From positions 1 through 64,000 of the forward strand of contig NZ_JACBYP010000009.1 of NCBI RefSeq assembly GCF_018982965.1: a DNA stretch of 64,000 bases. The letters are read 5' to 3'. This stretch comes from Streptomyces mayonensis. Its GTDB lineage: Bacteria > Actinomycetota > Actinomycetes > Streptomycetales > Streptomycetaceae. Within the stretch, counting starts at the first letter, position 1; each line of letters opens with the position of its first letter. Positions 54,993-63,539 of the stretch are shown here, piece by piece. A program made the translations under genes and the position numbers. The notes under the pieces were generated by a model. It searched no databases. It was not told the DNA's origin and saw only the letters and a program-made list of their open reading frames with translations.

Positions 54993-55086
54993 CGGCAGGC
55001 CGCACACGCGTCGACCGCGTCCATCCGGGGCATCCCGCCCACCGGACCAATTTCCCCGCCGTCTGCCCAAAACGACCCCCCAGGTC

Positions 55087-55092
55087 TACTCT
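55087..55092 (+). promoter_or_regulatory. -10 box of a leaderless transcript
   Basis: TACTCT lies six bases before the GTG of the 188-aa membrane protein gene. Confidence 0.45.
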
Positions 55093-55098
55093 GGACCC

Positions 55099-55665
55099 GT
55101 GCCGGAGGACGTGGGGGGCACGCCGTTCCCTGACGGCTGGGAGCCCGACGACGACCACGACCGCGGGGTGTCGGACGAAGAGTTCGCCTCCGTGGTCTTC
55201 GACGAGGCCTTCGTACAGGCGGCCGGGGTGCACGAGCCGACCGCCGTCGAACGCCTCCTTGCCGCCGCGCAGGCCAGGGCGGAGGCCACCGAGGCCGAAG
55301 CGGCCCGCCGCGGCCGCAGCGCCGAACGCTACGACGACGGGTACGGCGATTTCGGCCATGATCCCGACCTCGACGACCCCGACGACGACCGCGACCCCCT
55401 CGACCGGCCCTACGGCGCCCCTGCGGCGTACGGGAAGCAGGTCCGCTGGCACCGGCCGGTCGCCTGGATACTGGCCCTTGTCATGGGCGTCGGCATGGTC
55501 GCGCTGGCCTTCGTGGCCGTCTACCGGGGCGCCTCCTCGGGCGGCGGCCCCCAGCAGGTGCCGCCGCCCGCCTCCACCGGCCCGGAGCAGGGCGGCACCG
55601 TGACCCCCTCGGCCTCCGCCGACTACTCCCAGCCGGCCGTCCCGGTGCTCCCGCGCACTCCCTGA
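55099..55665 (+). CDS. Single-pass membrane protein with SVVFDExFVxAA motif (first paralogue)
   Basis: A 188-aa protein. The acidic N terminus contains FASVVFDEAFVQAAGVHEPTAVER (about residues 30-53), matched in the next gene. An Asp/Arg-rich disordered stretch follows, then a membrane helix at about 118-138 and a Pro/Ser/Thr-rich extracytoplasmic tail. Proteins from this position in S. coelicolor have been reported as partners of the Mre spore-wall complex; I give this from memory. It ends in a hairpin that overlaps the stop codon (55664-55684). Confidence 0.78.
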   Translation: MPEDVGGTPFPDGWEPDDDHDRGVSDEEFASVVFDEAFVQAAGVHEPTAVERLLAAAQARAEATEAEAARRGRSAERYDDGYGDFGHDPDLDDPDDDRDPLDRPYGAPAAYGKQVRWHRPVAWILALVMGVGMVALAFVAVYRGASSGGGPQQVPPPASTGPEQGGTVTPSASADYSQPAVPVLPRTP

Positions 55666-55684
55666 CCTGCCCGTCCGGCAGGTC
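55664..55684 (+). terminator. Small hairpin over the stop codon of the first paralogue
   Basis: GACCTGCC (55664-55671) pairs with GGCAGGTC (55677-55684) with a five-base loop. Confidence 0.55.
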
Positions 55685-55739
55685 ACAAGCTGTCCCAACT
55701 TGACCTGCACCGGCGCGTTTACGCGGCCTTCCGCAGACC

Positions 55740-55745
55740 TACCCT
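55740..55745 (+). promoter_or_regulatory. -10 box of a leaderless transcript
   Basis: TACCCT lies six bases before the ATG of the 356-aa protein; the purine-rich GAAGG between them is too close to the ATG to act as a ribosome site. Confidence 0.45.
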
Positions 55746-55751
55746 GAAGGT

Positions 55752-56822
55752 ATGGCAGGGCTTGGCGAGCCGCCCGGAGGAACGCCCGAGGGCGGCTCCG
55801 GAGGCGGCGAGGACGAATACCGATCCGTCGTCTTCGACGAGTCGTTCGTCCGCGCTGCCCGGCTCCAGGAGTTCTCCGCCCAGGAACGCATCACCGACCA
55901 CGCCCCGGCCGTGCGCCGCCGCCCCCCGCTGCGCCGGGCCGGCCTGTCACGGCAGGCGCTGATCCTCGTCGTCCTGATAGCGGTCGCCTTCGGCACCGCC
56001 ATCTACATGGGCGTGCGGCACCCGTACCAGGAGCCCGCCGGGCAGCGGACCGCCGCCCCGGCGCGGCTGACCGTCGTCCCGCTCGCCCCCCGGGACCCGG
56101 TGCCGGCGGGCGGGAACGCGGCGTTCCTCTACGAGCACAGCCCGGCGGAGCACTTCCGGTCCGCGGCCAAGGGCATCCCGCTGCCGGGGGCCGAGCGCAC
56201 GGCGCACTTCTCCGAGGACCAGGTGCTCAACGCGCTGACCACGGCCAAGAACTACATCGTCCGCTCGGGGCTCGACCCGGGGGTGCTCGGCGGCGGCCCG
56301 GTGCGCTCGGTGCGCGTGCTCCTCGACCCGGACCAGCTCTCCCAGTTCGACGAGAGCTTCGAGAGCCCGGCCGTCGACGGGCGGCACACCCCCACCGGCT
56401 GGCTGATCCGCTTCGATCCGTCCCACGCGGAACTGGCCGACCCCGAGATTCGGGTCGACGGCAGCGTGCGGGTCGTGGAGAGCGACGCGTCCACCCTGGA
56501 GGTCACCGCCGACCACACCATGGTGTACGCGCTGCGCCCGGCCGGCGACGCGCGGGCCGAGGTGTCGCTGTTCACCGTCCGGCGCGAGCTGCACTTCCGC
56601 TACGACCGGGACGACCTGCGCCTGCACCAGACCCAGCTCGTCGCCTCGTACGTCCAGGCAGGGCCGCTCTCCTGCGCCGAGGACTCGGCGAACCACCTGC
56701 GCCCCCTGCTGGCCGGCCGCAGCGCGGGCACCGGCACGCCCGCCGGCACCGACCCGTACACCTCGGACAACGCCACGGCCCTGTGCGGCACCCTCGCGCA
56801 GGGCGCCCAGCCGAAGGTGTGA
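55752..56822 (+). CDS. Membrane protein with SVVFDExFVxAA motif (second paralogue)
   Basis: A 356-aa protein. Residues 23-46 (YRSVVFDESFVRAARLQEFSAQER) repeat the motif of the preceding gene's product. A membrane helix (about 68-87) is followed by a large extracytoplasmic domain with two or three cysteines (PLSCAEDS, TALCGTL). The tandem paralogy and shared cytoplasmic motif suggest both bind the same intracellular partner. A perfect 17-base tandem duplication spans the stop codon. Confidence 0.8.
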   Translation: MAGLGEPPGGTPEGGSGGGEDEYRSVVFDESFVRAARLQEFSAQERITDHAPAVRRRPPLRRAGLSRQALILVVLIAVAFGTAIYMGVRHPYQEPAGQRTAAPARLTVVPLAPRDPVPAGGNAAFLYEHSPAEHFRSAAKGIPLPGAERTAHFSEDQVLNALTTAKNYIVRSGLDPGVLGGGPVRSVRVLLDPDQLSQFDESFESPAVDGRHTPTGWLIRFDPSHAELADPEIRVDGSVRVVESDASTLEVTADHTMVYALRPAGDARAEVSLFTVRRELHFRYDRDDLRLHQTQLVASYVQAGPLSCAEDSANHLRPLLAGRSAGTGTPAGTDPYTSDNATALCGTLAQGAQPKV

Positions 56823-56841
56823 GGCAGCCGAAGGTGTGAGG
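56808..56841. repeat. 17-base tandem duplication across a stop codon
   Basis: CAGCCGAAGGTGTGAGG occurs twice without a gap (56808-56824 and 56825-56841). The first copy encodes the last residues QPKV and the stop; the second is untranslated. Confidence 0.85.
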
Positions 56842-56886
56842 CGCCGCCCCGGGGACCTGCCCCGTGCCCCCGGGAGACCTGGCCGC

Positions 56887-58068
56887 TCAGGCGCCGTCGC
56901 GCGGCGGACGGTCCTCCGGGCCTCCGGAACCGGCCTCCCCGCCGGGCGCCTCGGGCCCCTCGGACGTCCCGCCCGGGCCCTCCGACGCCCCGTCCCCGTC
57001 CGCGTCGCCCTTGGGCGGCCGCGGCTGCGAGGACGTGAAACCGCCGAAGCCCCGCCGCACGCGGTCGCCGAGGTCACCGGCGCCGCCCGCGATGTCGGTC
57101 ACCAGCTTCATCAGCGGGTCCTTGGAACTGCGCACGTGCGAGGCGTAACCGGCCGCCGACTCCCGGAAGGAGTCCCGCACCGAGGTGTCCTTGTCCTCGT
57201 CGCGCCGCGGGTAGTGGCCGTCCATCACCCGCTGGTACTCCCGGGAGGCCGCCCACTTCTTCAGCTCGGCTGCCCGCACCGTGGTGAACGGGTGCGTGCG
57301 CGGCAGCACGTTCAGGATCTTCAGCACCGAGTCGCGCAGGTCGCCGCCCGCCTCGTACTCCTCGGCCTGCTCCAGGAACGCATCCACGTTCATCTCGTGC
57401 AGGTGGTTGCCGCCCGCGATCTTCATCAGGCCCCGCATGGACGCCTGCAGGTCCTGGCCGACCAGCAGGCCCGCACGGTCGGCGGACAGCTCCGACTTGC
57501 GGAACCACTCGCGCAGGGCCGTCACGATCGCCATGATCGCCACGTTGCCCAGCGGGATCCAGGCGACCCGGACGGCGAGCGAGGTCAGGAACAGCAGGAT
57601 GGTCCGGTAGACCGCGTGCCCGGACAGCGCGTGCCCGACCTCGTGCCCGACGACCGCCCGCATCTCCTCCTCGTCGAGCAGTTCGACCAGGCCCGTGGTC
57701 ACGACGATGATCGGCTCGTCCAGACCGATGCACATCGCGTTCGGCGTCGGGTCCTGGTTGACGTACATCGGCGGGACCTTCTCCAGGTCCAGGATGTAGC
57801 AGGCGTCGCGCAGCATGACGTTCAGGTGGGAGAACTGCCGGTCCGAGACGCGCACCGAGTCGGACAGGAACAGCAGCCTCAGGCTCCGCTCGGGCAGCAG
57901 CCCGCTCAGCGCCTTGAAGACCGTGTCGAAGCCGCTCAGCTTGCGCAGCGCCACCAGCGCGCTGCGGTCGGCCGGATGCTCGTACGCCCGTGAGGAGATC
58001 CCGGGGAAGCGCCTGCGCTGCCTGCCGGGCACGTTCTCGTGCCCGTCGTGCTCGTGGCCGTCGGACAT
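56887..58068 (-). CDS. M48 family zinc metallopeptidase
   Basis: A 393-aa HtpX/Ste24-like membrane protease. The zinc motif HExxH is in AVVGHEVGHALSGH (near residue 140), with the third ligand Glu probably in SELSADRAGLL (near 193). Hydrophobic segments lie near 158-185. The C terminus is a Gly/Pro/Asp-rich disordered tail. It may handle membrane-protein quality control. Start ATG at 58066-58068 with GGGGGAAG upstream. It is convergent with the paralogous membrane protein gene. Confidence 0.88.
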   Translation of the reverse strand: MSDGHEHDGHENVPGRQRRRFPGISSRAYEHPADRSALVALRKLSGFDTVFKALSGLLPERSLRLLFLSDSVRVSDRQFSHLNVMLRDACYILDLEKVPPMYVNQDPTPNAMCIGLDEPIIVVTTGLVELLDEEEMRAVVGHEVGHALSGHAVYRTILLFLTSLAVRVAWIPLGNVAIMAIVTALREWFRKSELSADRAGLLVGQDLQASMRGLMKIAGGNHLHEMNVDAFLEQAEEYEAGGDLRDSVLKILNVLPRTHPFTTVRAAELKKWAASREYQRVMDGHYPRRDEDKDTSVRDSFRESAAGYASHVRSSKDPLMKLVTDIAGGAGDLGDRVRRGFGGFTSSQPRPPKGDADGDGASEGPGGTSEGPEAPGGEAGSGGPEDRPPRDGA

Positions 58069-58257
58069 GTCTTCCCCCAGGTGCGTGGGTGGCCGGTACG
58101 TATTCCTGGCCTGCGGATGTCTGGTTCCCGGCCGGTGCGCGCCTTCCGGCGCGCGTCCGGCCTCTGCGAACCCTTGTGCGGTCCTTGTGCCCCCCGAGCC
58201 GGGCCCAGCCTAGGCGGAGATACCGTGGACGGGCAGTACATCGAAGGAGTCCACGCC

Positions 58258-58419
58258 ATGCAGCACGTCCCCCACACCGACTGGCTCGCCGGGGCCGCCA
58301 CCGCAGCCGAGCAGCAGGGGCCGGGGAATCTGCTCCGGATCGTCCTGGTCGTCATGGTGGTGGGGTGCGTGCTCACCGCGTGGTTCCTGCTCCGGGGGTA
58401 CAGGCAGAAGGACGACTGA
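58258..58419 (+). CDS. Small membrane protein, 53 aa
   Basis: A single membrane helix at about residues 25-44 (LLRIVLVVMVVGCVLTAWFLL) is followed by RGYRQKDD. GAAGGAG (58243-58249), eight bases upstream, fixes the ATG. An in-frame GTG at 58225 is less likely. Function unknown. Lies upstream of another tiny membrane protein gene. Confidence 0.7.
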   Translation: MQHVPHTDWLAGAATAAEQQGPGNLLRIVLVVMVVGCVLTAWFLLRGYRQKDD

Positions 58420-58552
58420 GGCGGCCCGAAGGTTCCCTCCGGGACCCGGCGGCGCTGCCCCGACGGCGGAGTCGGCGTGATCGCCCGCGCGGCGCCCGCA
58501 TACGATGAGCGGACGTCCTTGTCCCGCCCACACCGGATAGGTCCTGCCGAAG

Positions 58553-58717
58553 ATGAGCCTTCCCCTCAGCGCCGCCCAGTTCGTCACCCTCGCCGCCGAG
58601 GGCGAGGAGCACGGTGGCAACCACCAGAGCCTGAGCCCCTACGTCACCGGCATCGGCGCGTTCGTCGTCCTGATGCTCCTGCTGTGGATCACCACCCGGT
58701 TCAACCGCGACCGCTGA
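58553..58717 (+). CDS. Small membrane protein, 54 aa
   Basis: The sequence begins [20 protein letters not shown]; one helix spans about residues 31-47 ([17 protein letters not shown]), followed by TTRFNRDR. It resembles the small membrane protein usually found just before nadD in Streptomyces. Function unknown. Confidence 0.7.
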   Translation: MSLPLSAAQFVTLAAEGEEHGGNHQSLSPYVTGIGAFVVLMLLLWITTRFNRDR

Positions 58718-58762
58718 GCGCCCGGGGCCGCGGGGGCGGCCGGGGCGCACCGCGCGGGCCGG

Positions 58763-58768
58763 TAGGGT
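58763..58768 (+). promoter_or_regulatory. -10 box of a leaderless nadD transcript
   Basis: TAGGGT lies eight bases before the nadD ATG, without a Shine-Dalgarno sequence. Confidence 0.5.
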
Positions 58769-58776
58769 CTGCACGC

Positions 58777-59481
58777 ATGGGAGAGCAGGACACGCCTACC
58801 GGCCCGGCGCACAACACGGCGCACGCGCCGGCGCGCGGCACGCAGAACGCGGTGCCCGCCCGTGCCGCAGGCCAGGGCCACGGCCCGTCGTCGGGCAAGC
58901 GCCGCCTGGGCGTCATGGGTGGCACCTTCGACCCGATCCACCACGGGCACCTCGTCGCGGCCAGCGAGGTCGCCGCGCAGTTCCAGCTCGACGAGGTGGT
59001 GTTCGTACCGACGGGGCAGCCATGGCAGAAGAGCCACCGCACGGTCTCCGCCGCCGAGGACCGCTACCTGATGACCGTCGTCGCCACCGTCGAGAACCCG
59101 CAGTTCTCGGTGAGCCGCATCGACATCGACCGCGGCGGCCCCACCTACACCGTGGACACCCTGCGCGACCTGCGCGCCCTCAACCCCGACGCCGACCTGT
59201 TCTTCATCACCGGCGCCGACGCCCTCGCCCAGATCCTCACCTGGCGCGACAGCGAGGAGCTGTTCTCCCTCGCCCACTTCATCGGCGTCACCCGGCCCGG
59301 ACACACGCTCACGGACGCCGGACTCCCCAAGGGCGGCGTCTCGCTGGTCGAGGTTCCCGCCCTCGCCATCTCCTCCACGGACTGCCGTGCGAGAGTCGCC
59401 AAGGGCGATCCCGTCTGGTACCTGGTGCCCGACGGAGTCGTGCGCTACATCGACAAACGCCAGCTGTACCGCGGCGAGTGA
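58777..59481 (+). CDS. nadD: Nicotinate-nucleotide adenylyltransferase
   Basis: A 234-aa enzyme that adenylates nicotinate mononucleotide in NAD synthesis. The nucleotidyltransferase motif [12 protein letters not shown] (about residues 48-59) and the C-terminal [10 protein letters not shown] are present. The first 42 residues (Ala/Thr/Pro-rich) are an extension before the conserved RRLGVMGG. The LCP gene follows after 16 bases, then rsfS: the usual actinobacterial nadD-LCP-rsfS order. Confidence 0.94.
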   Translation: MGEQDTPTGPAHNTAHAPARGTQNAVPARAAGQGHGPSSGKRRLGVMGGTFDPIHHGHLVAASEVAAQFQLDEVVFVPTGQPWQKSHRTVSAAEDRYLMTVVATVENPQFSVSRIDIDRGGPTYTVDTLRDLRALNPDADLFFITGADALAQILTWRDSEELFSLAHFIGVTRPGHTLTDAGLPKGGVSLVEVPALAISSTDCRARVAKGDPVWYLVPDGVVRYIDKRQLYRGE

Positions 59482-59497
59482 GCCGAGAGGGGCACCG

Positions 59498-61330
59498 GTG
59501 AACGACGGATACGACGCGGGCTACGGCGGCGACGACCAGTACGAACTGGTCGGCTACGACGAGTACGGCCGGCCGGTCTACCGCCAGGCCCAGGGCCGGG
59601 GCGGCGGGTCCGCCGCGGGACCCGGCGGGCAGCAGCAGTACGACCCGTACGACTCCTACCCCCAGCACGGGGGCGGACAGTACGGGCAGCAGCAGGGCTA
59701 CGGCTACGACCCGTACGCCTCCGGCAGCCACCAGATCCCCCAGCAGCCGTACGACCCCTACGGGCAGCAGGGCGGCTACGACACGGGCCGGCAGCCGCCC
59801 GTCCAGGACTACGACACGGGTCAGCAGGCTCCGGTCCCCGGCGGCTACGACACCGGCCGGCAGCCCCCCGTCCCCGACCAGGGCCCCTACGGCGGTCAGG
59901 ACGGGCAGCCGCAGCCGTACGGCCACGACCCGTACGGCCGGGCCGCCACCAGCGGCACGCAGCCCCGCGTGGCCGAGCAGACCGCGCACATCCCGCAGCA
60001 GGCGGGCCCGCGCGAGGACCAGGAACCGGCGGCCCGCGACGAGGGCGGCGACCGCGAGTACCACACCGAGCAGTTCGCCTTCGTAGAGGAGCCGGCCGAC
60101 GACTCCGAGGACGTCATCGACTGGATGAAGTTCACGGAGAACCGCACCGAGCGCCGCGAGGAGGCCCGGCGGCGCGCACGCGCGCGCGTGGTCTCCCTGG
60201 TCGTCGTCCTCACCCTGGTCGCGGCCGGCGGCGTCGGCTACCTCTGGTACGCTGGGAAGCTGCCCGGCGTGTCCTCCTCCGACGCCAGGACGGGCGACAC
60301 GACGACCGCCGGCGCCCAGAAGCGCGACGTGATCGCCGTCCACCTGCACGACACCGACGGCGGCGGCACCTCCACCGCGCTGCTCGTGAACAACACCACC
60401 ACCAAGCAGGGCACCACCGTGCTCGTGCCCAACTCGCTCGCCCTGACCGGCGACGACGGCAGCACCACCACGCTCGCCAAGTCCGTCGACGACCAGGGCC
60501 CCGACGCCACCCGCACCTCGCTCGACTCCGCCCTCGGCACCGACATCGAGGGCACCTGGCGCCTGGACACGCCGTACCTGCAGATCCTCGTCGATCTGGT
60601 CGGCAACATCGACATCGACACCGACACCGACGTCCCCGACCCGGAGGCCGAGGACAAGGGCTCCACGCCGCTCGTGCGCAAGGGCGAGGGGCAGACCCTC
60701 AGCGGCAAGATGGCCGTCGCCTACGCCACCCACAGCGGCAAGGGCGAGGACGCGAACGCCCAGCTCCAGCGGTTCGGGCAGGTCCTGCACGGGGTGCTGC
60801 GCAAGCTGTCCTCCGACCCGCAGGGCGCGACGACCACCGTCCAGACCCTCGGGCTGATCCTGGACCCGCCGCTGACCGAGAAGGACCTCGGCTCCTTCCT
60901 CGCCGGGCTCTCCGACCGCGCCAAGGGCGGCGACTTCAAGACCGCGCTGCTCCCCGTCGAGAACGGCGGCTCGCTCAGCGCCGAGGCCAGTGACAGCGTC
61001 GTCAAGGACGTCCTCGGCGGCACCGCCAAGAGTCCCGACCAGGACGCGGCCGTCAGCGTCTCGGTCCGCAACGCCACCGGCGACGAGGACCGCACCGGCA
61101 AGGCCCGCGTCGTCCTCGTCAACGGCGGCTTCACCTTCGTCTCGGGCGGCACCGCCTCCGGCACCGAGGCGGCCTCGAAGGTCGTCTACGCGGAGGAGGC
61201 CGACAAGGAGAACGCCGTCCAGGTCGCCAAGACCCTGGGCCTGTCCGACGGCGCCGTCTCGCAGGGCAAGGTCTCCTCGAACGCCAGGGTCTCGGTGGTG
61301 CTCGGCCAGGACTACCAGCCGGCGTCCTGA
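59498..61330 (+). CDS. Divergent LytR-CpsA-Psr (LCP) family protein
   Basis: A 610-aa membrane protein expected to attach polymers to the cell wall. Residues 1-160 are disordered with many YDPY, GQQ and GYDTGRQ units. A membrane helix (about 229-248) precedes an LCP-like domain (about 275-440), and a LytR_C domain is at 515-605. The usual arginine pair of the LCP active site (ARxR) is not visible; the segment is MAVAYATHSGKGEDANAQLQ. It probably corresponds to the S. coelicolor protein PdtA, linked to spore-wall glycopolymers (from memory). GTG start with GAGAGGGG. Confidence 0.82.
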   Translation: MNDGYDAGYGGDDQYELVGYDEYGRPVYRQAQGRGGGSAAGPGGQQQYDPYDSYPQHGGGQYGQQQGYGYDPYASGSHQIPQQPYDPYGQQGGYDTGRQPPVQDYDTGQQAPVPGGYDTGRQPPVPDQGPYGGQDGQPQPYGHDPYGRAATSGTQPRVAEQTAHIPQQAGPREDQEPAARDEGGDREYHTEQFAFVEEPADDSEDVIDWMKFTENRTERREEARRRARARVVSLVVVLTLVAAGGVGYLWYAGKLPGVSSSDARTGDTTTAGAQKRDVIAVHLHDTDGGGTSTALLVNNTTTKQGTTVLVPNSLALTGDDGSTTTLAKSVDDQGPDATRTSLDSALGTDIEGTWRLDTPYLQILVDLVGNIDIDTDTDVPDPEAEDKGSTPLVRKGEGQTLSGKMAVAYATHSGKGEDANAQLQRFGQVLHGVLRKLSSDPQGATTTVQTLGLILDPPLTEKDLGSFLAGLSDRAKGGDFKTALLPVENGGSLSAEASDSVVKDVLGGTAKSPDQDAAVSVSVRNATGDEDRTGKARVVLVNGGFTFVSGGTASGTEAASKVVYAEEADKENAVQVAKTLGLSDGAVSQGKVSSNARVSVVLGQDYQPAS

Positions 61331-61333
61331 GGC

Positions 61334-61359
61334 CTCCCCGGTCCCGCGGGACCGGGGAG
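61334..61359 (+). terminator. Palindromic terminator after the LCP gene
   Basis: A perfect 26-base palindrome (arms 61334-61345 and 61348-61359) immediately follows the stop. Confidence 0.8.
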
Positions 61360-61442
61360 CCCTCGGGCTGCAACCGCGTGGGCCGTCGGCGGCGGTCGTG
61401 AGACCCTTGAGGTCAACCGACCGCCGACCCGAAAGCCAGGCA

Positions 61443-61889
61443 GTGACCGCGACCGACCACGCCATCGAACTCATCAACACGGCCGCCCAGGCGGCGGCCG
61501 ACAAGCTCGCGCACGACATCATCGCCTACGACGTCAGCGACGTGCTGTCGATCACGGACGCCTTCCTCCTCGCCTCCGCGCCCAACGACCGCCAGGTCAA
61601 GTCGATCGTCGACGAGATCGAGGAGCGGCTGAACAAGCAGCTCGGCGCCAAGCCGGTGCGCCGCGAGGGCGACCGCGAGGCCCGCTGGGTCCTGCTCGAC
61701 TACGTCGACATCGTCGTCCACGTCCAGCACAGCGAGGAGCGCGTCTTCTACGCGCTGGAGCGGCTGTGGAAGGACTGCCCCGAGCTGGAGCTGCCCGCCG
61801 ACGCCAGGGACACCCGCGGCAAGGCCGAGGAGCACGCCAGGCGCCAGGCCGCCGAGGAGGCGACCGGGACCGACGGGGACTGGCGATGA
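61443..61889 (+). CDS. rsfS: Ribosome silencing factor RsfS
   Basis: A 148-aa protein that binds L14 and blocks subunit joining when nutrients are short. Family blocks: ITDAFLLASAPNDRQVKSIVDEIEE (about 39-63, split by a turn) and WVLLDYVDIVVHVQHSEERVFYALERLW (about 79-106). The stop overlaps the next ATG (ATGA, 61886-61889). GTG start with weak CAGG upstream. Confidence 0.94.
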   Translation: MTATDHAIELINTAAQAAADKLAHDIIAYDVSDVLSITDAFLLASAPNDRQVKSIVDEIEERLNKQLGAKPVRREGDREARWVLLDYVDIVVHVQHSEERVFYALERLWKDCPELELPADARDTRGKAEEHARRQAAEEATGTDGDWR

Positions 61890-62557
61890 GCGCCACCGGC
61901 GAGGTCACGGCGGGCCGGCCCGGACGCGGCCGGCGCGTCATCCTCTGGCGGCACGGCCAGACCTCGTGGAACGTGGAGCGCCGCTTCCAGGGCAGCACGG
62001 ACGTCGAGCTGACCGGGACGGGCGTCGCCCAGGCCCGCCGCGCGGCGCAGCTGCTCGTGCACCTGAAGCCCGACGCCATCGTCGCCTCCGACCTCGTGCG
62101 CGCGGCGAACACGGCCGCCGAGCTGGCCGTGCTCACCGGCCTCGAGGTGACCCCGGAGGAGGGCCTGCGGGAGACCTACGCGGGTGCCTGGCAGGGGCTG
62201 ACCCACGAGGAGATCATCGCCAGGTACGGCGACGAGTACGCGGCGTGGAAGCGCGGCGAGCCCGTGCGCCGCGGCGGCGGCGAGCTGGAGACCGAGGTCG
62301 CCGACCGCGCCGCCCCCGTGGTGCTCCGGCACGCCGAGAAGCTCCCCGAGGACGGCACCCTCGTGGTGGTCAGCCACGGCGGCACCATCCGCACCACCAT
62401 CGGCCGCCTGCTCGGTCTGGAACCGCACAGCTGGGAGAGCCTCGGCGGCCTCACCAACTGCTGCTGGTCGGTCCTCGGCGAGGGCGCCCGCGGCTGGCGG
62501 CTCCTCGAGCACAACGCCGGCACACTGCCGGAACCGGTGATCGGCGACGACGTCTGA
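61886..62557 (+). CDS. Histidine phosphatase family protein
   Basis: A 223-aa phosphoglycerate-mutase-like phosphatase. The nucleophile His23 is in RHGQTSWN (22-29), the acid Glu in LRETYAGAWQG (near 92) and the second His in VVSHGGTIR (near 166). The substrate is unknown; homologues next to rsfS are common in actinobacteria. Translationally coupled to rsfS by a 4-base overlap. Confidence 0.9.
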   Translation: MSATGEVTAGRPGRGRRVILWRHGQTSWNVERRFQGSTDVELTGTGVAQARRAAQLLVHLKPDAIVASDLVRAANTAAELAVLTGLEVTPEEGLRETYAGAWQGLTHEEIIARYGDEYAAWKRGEPVRRGGGELETEVADRAAPVVLRHAEKLPEDGTLVVVSHGGTIRTTIGRLLGLEPHSWESLGGLTNCCWSVLGEGARGWRLLEHNAGTLPEPVIGDDV

Positions 62558-62720
62558 GCCGGGCCGGGGCAGGGGCCGGAGCCGGTGCCCGAGCCCGCGG
62601 CCGGGGGCGCGGACCCGGATTTCACTTTCCGGCAGGTCGCAGGCTAAAGTTCTTCTTGTTCGCCCCGCCGGGCGGAGCGGACGAAGAGAAGGACCATGCG
62701 ACTCCGGTCGCGTGGCACCA

Positions 62721-62793
62721 GGGGCTATAGCTCAGTTGGTAGAGCGCCTGCATGGCATGCAGGAGGTCAGGAGTTCAATTCTCCTTAGCTCCA
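62721..62793 (+). tRNA. tRNA-Ala (anticodon GGC), first copy
   Basis: 73 bases. The acceptor stem pairs GGGGCTA with TAGCTCC, the anticodon loop is ATGGCAT on stem CCTGC/GCAGG, and the T arm has GAGTTCAATTCTC. CCA is not encoded. TAAAGT (62645-62650) may be its -10 box. Identical to the copy at 63540. Confidence 0.97.
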
Positions 62794-62806
62794 CAGCCCA
62801 CGGACG

Positions 62807-62837
62807 AATCCCGTCCCCCTCGGGGGGCGGGATTTTT
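62807..62837 (+). terminator. Canonical intrinsic terminator after the first tRNA-Ala
   Basis: Thirteen-base arms (62807-62819 and 62822-62834) with one G-T pair and a tight two-base loop, ending in TTTTT (62833-62837): a rare true T-tract in this genome. Confidence 0.9.
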
Positions 62838-62839
62838 CG

Positions 62840-62875
62840 TACGCCTGCTTGAGCAACAGGCGTTCCGCAGGCGTA
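62840..62875. repeat. Mutually exclusive hairpin arms
   Basis: TACGCCTG (62840-62847) can pair either with CAGGCGT (62857-62863) or with CAGGCGTA (62868-62875). It lies between the tRNA terminator and the zinc-ribbon gene; its role is unknown. Confidence 0.5.
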
Positions 62876-62992
62876 TATCCCTGTGGAACTCCGTGTCCGG
62901 ACTGGTACTCATGCGTCGCTGACCGTATTGGCCCGGTCGTGGCAGAATCAAACGGCCGGAAGGGGACCGCGGCCCGACGGGAGGGAGTGGCG

Positions 62993-63166
62993 ATGCCTGC
63001 GAGCATCCTCGAGGAGGTCGGTCACCTCCTCGGCGGAGCGGTGGCGCGTGGCACGGCCACCCGCTTCAGGTGCCCCTCCTGCGGTTCCCTGCACGTGGCC
63101 CAGGTCCTCGGCGACAACGGAGGCGTCTCGTACGTGTGCACGGCCTGCGGCCACAGCTGGAGCTGA
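62993..63166 (+). CDS. Small zinc-ribbon protein
   Basis: A 57-aa protein with C27-x2-C30 (CPSC) and C49-x2-C52 (CTAC), a zinc ribbon of the kind seen in ribosome- or transcription-associated proteins. ATG start with GGGAGGGAG upstream; a promoter CTGACC-18-CAGAAT (62919-62948) is possible. Three bases separate it from the next gene, so they form an operon. Confidence 0.78.
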   Translation: MPASILEEVGHLLGGAVARGTATRFRCPSCGSLHVAQVLGDNGGVSYVCTACGHSWS

Positions 63167-63169
63167 TCG

Positions 63170-63403
63170 ATGGGTGCACACAGGCGGAAGTGCGACTGGT
63201 GCGGCAGCGGCACGCCCATCGTGCGCGACATGGAGCCCGTCAACCCCGACTACCAGTACTGGTGCGAGGAATGCGCGCGGGCGCTGATCATAAAAGGCGA
63301 CCCCATCGAGACCTACCGCGAACTCGAGGGCGAGCCGATCTACGGCCGGCTCCTGGAGGAGCACTGCACGCTCAAGCGGTTCTACTCGTTCGTGACGGCC
63401 TAG
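63170..63403 (+). CDS. Small four-cysteine zinc-binding protein
   Basis: A 77-aa protein with C8-x2-C11 (CDWC) and C32-x2-C35 (CEEC), likely binding one zinc ion, followed by a helical acidic region. Function unknown. It begins three bases after the zinc-ribbon gene. The pair is framed by identical tRNA-Ala genes. Confidence 0.75.
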   Translation: MGAHRRKCDWCGSGTPIVRDMEPVNPDYQYWCEECARALIIKGDPIETYRELEGEPIYGRLLEEHCTLKRFYSFVTA

Positions 63404-63539
63404 CCACGACCCGGCTTGCATGCCCCCTTGCATGCCCACGAGGGGACGGAACGGGCAAACCGGAAACGATTTGGTGCTGCACCCGGTCGACCGTGTAATG
63501 TTGGCGTCGCCGCCGGGGAGACCGGGCGGCGGACAACAA

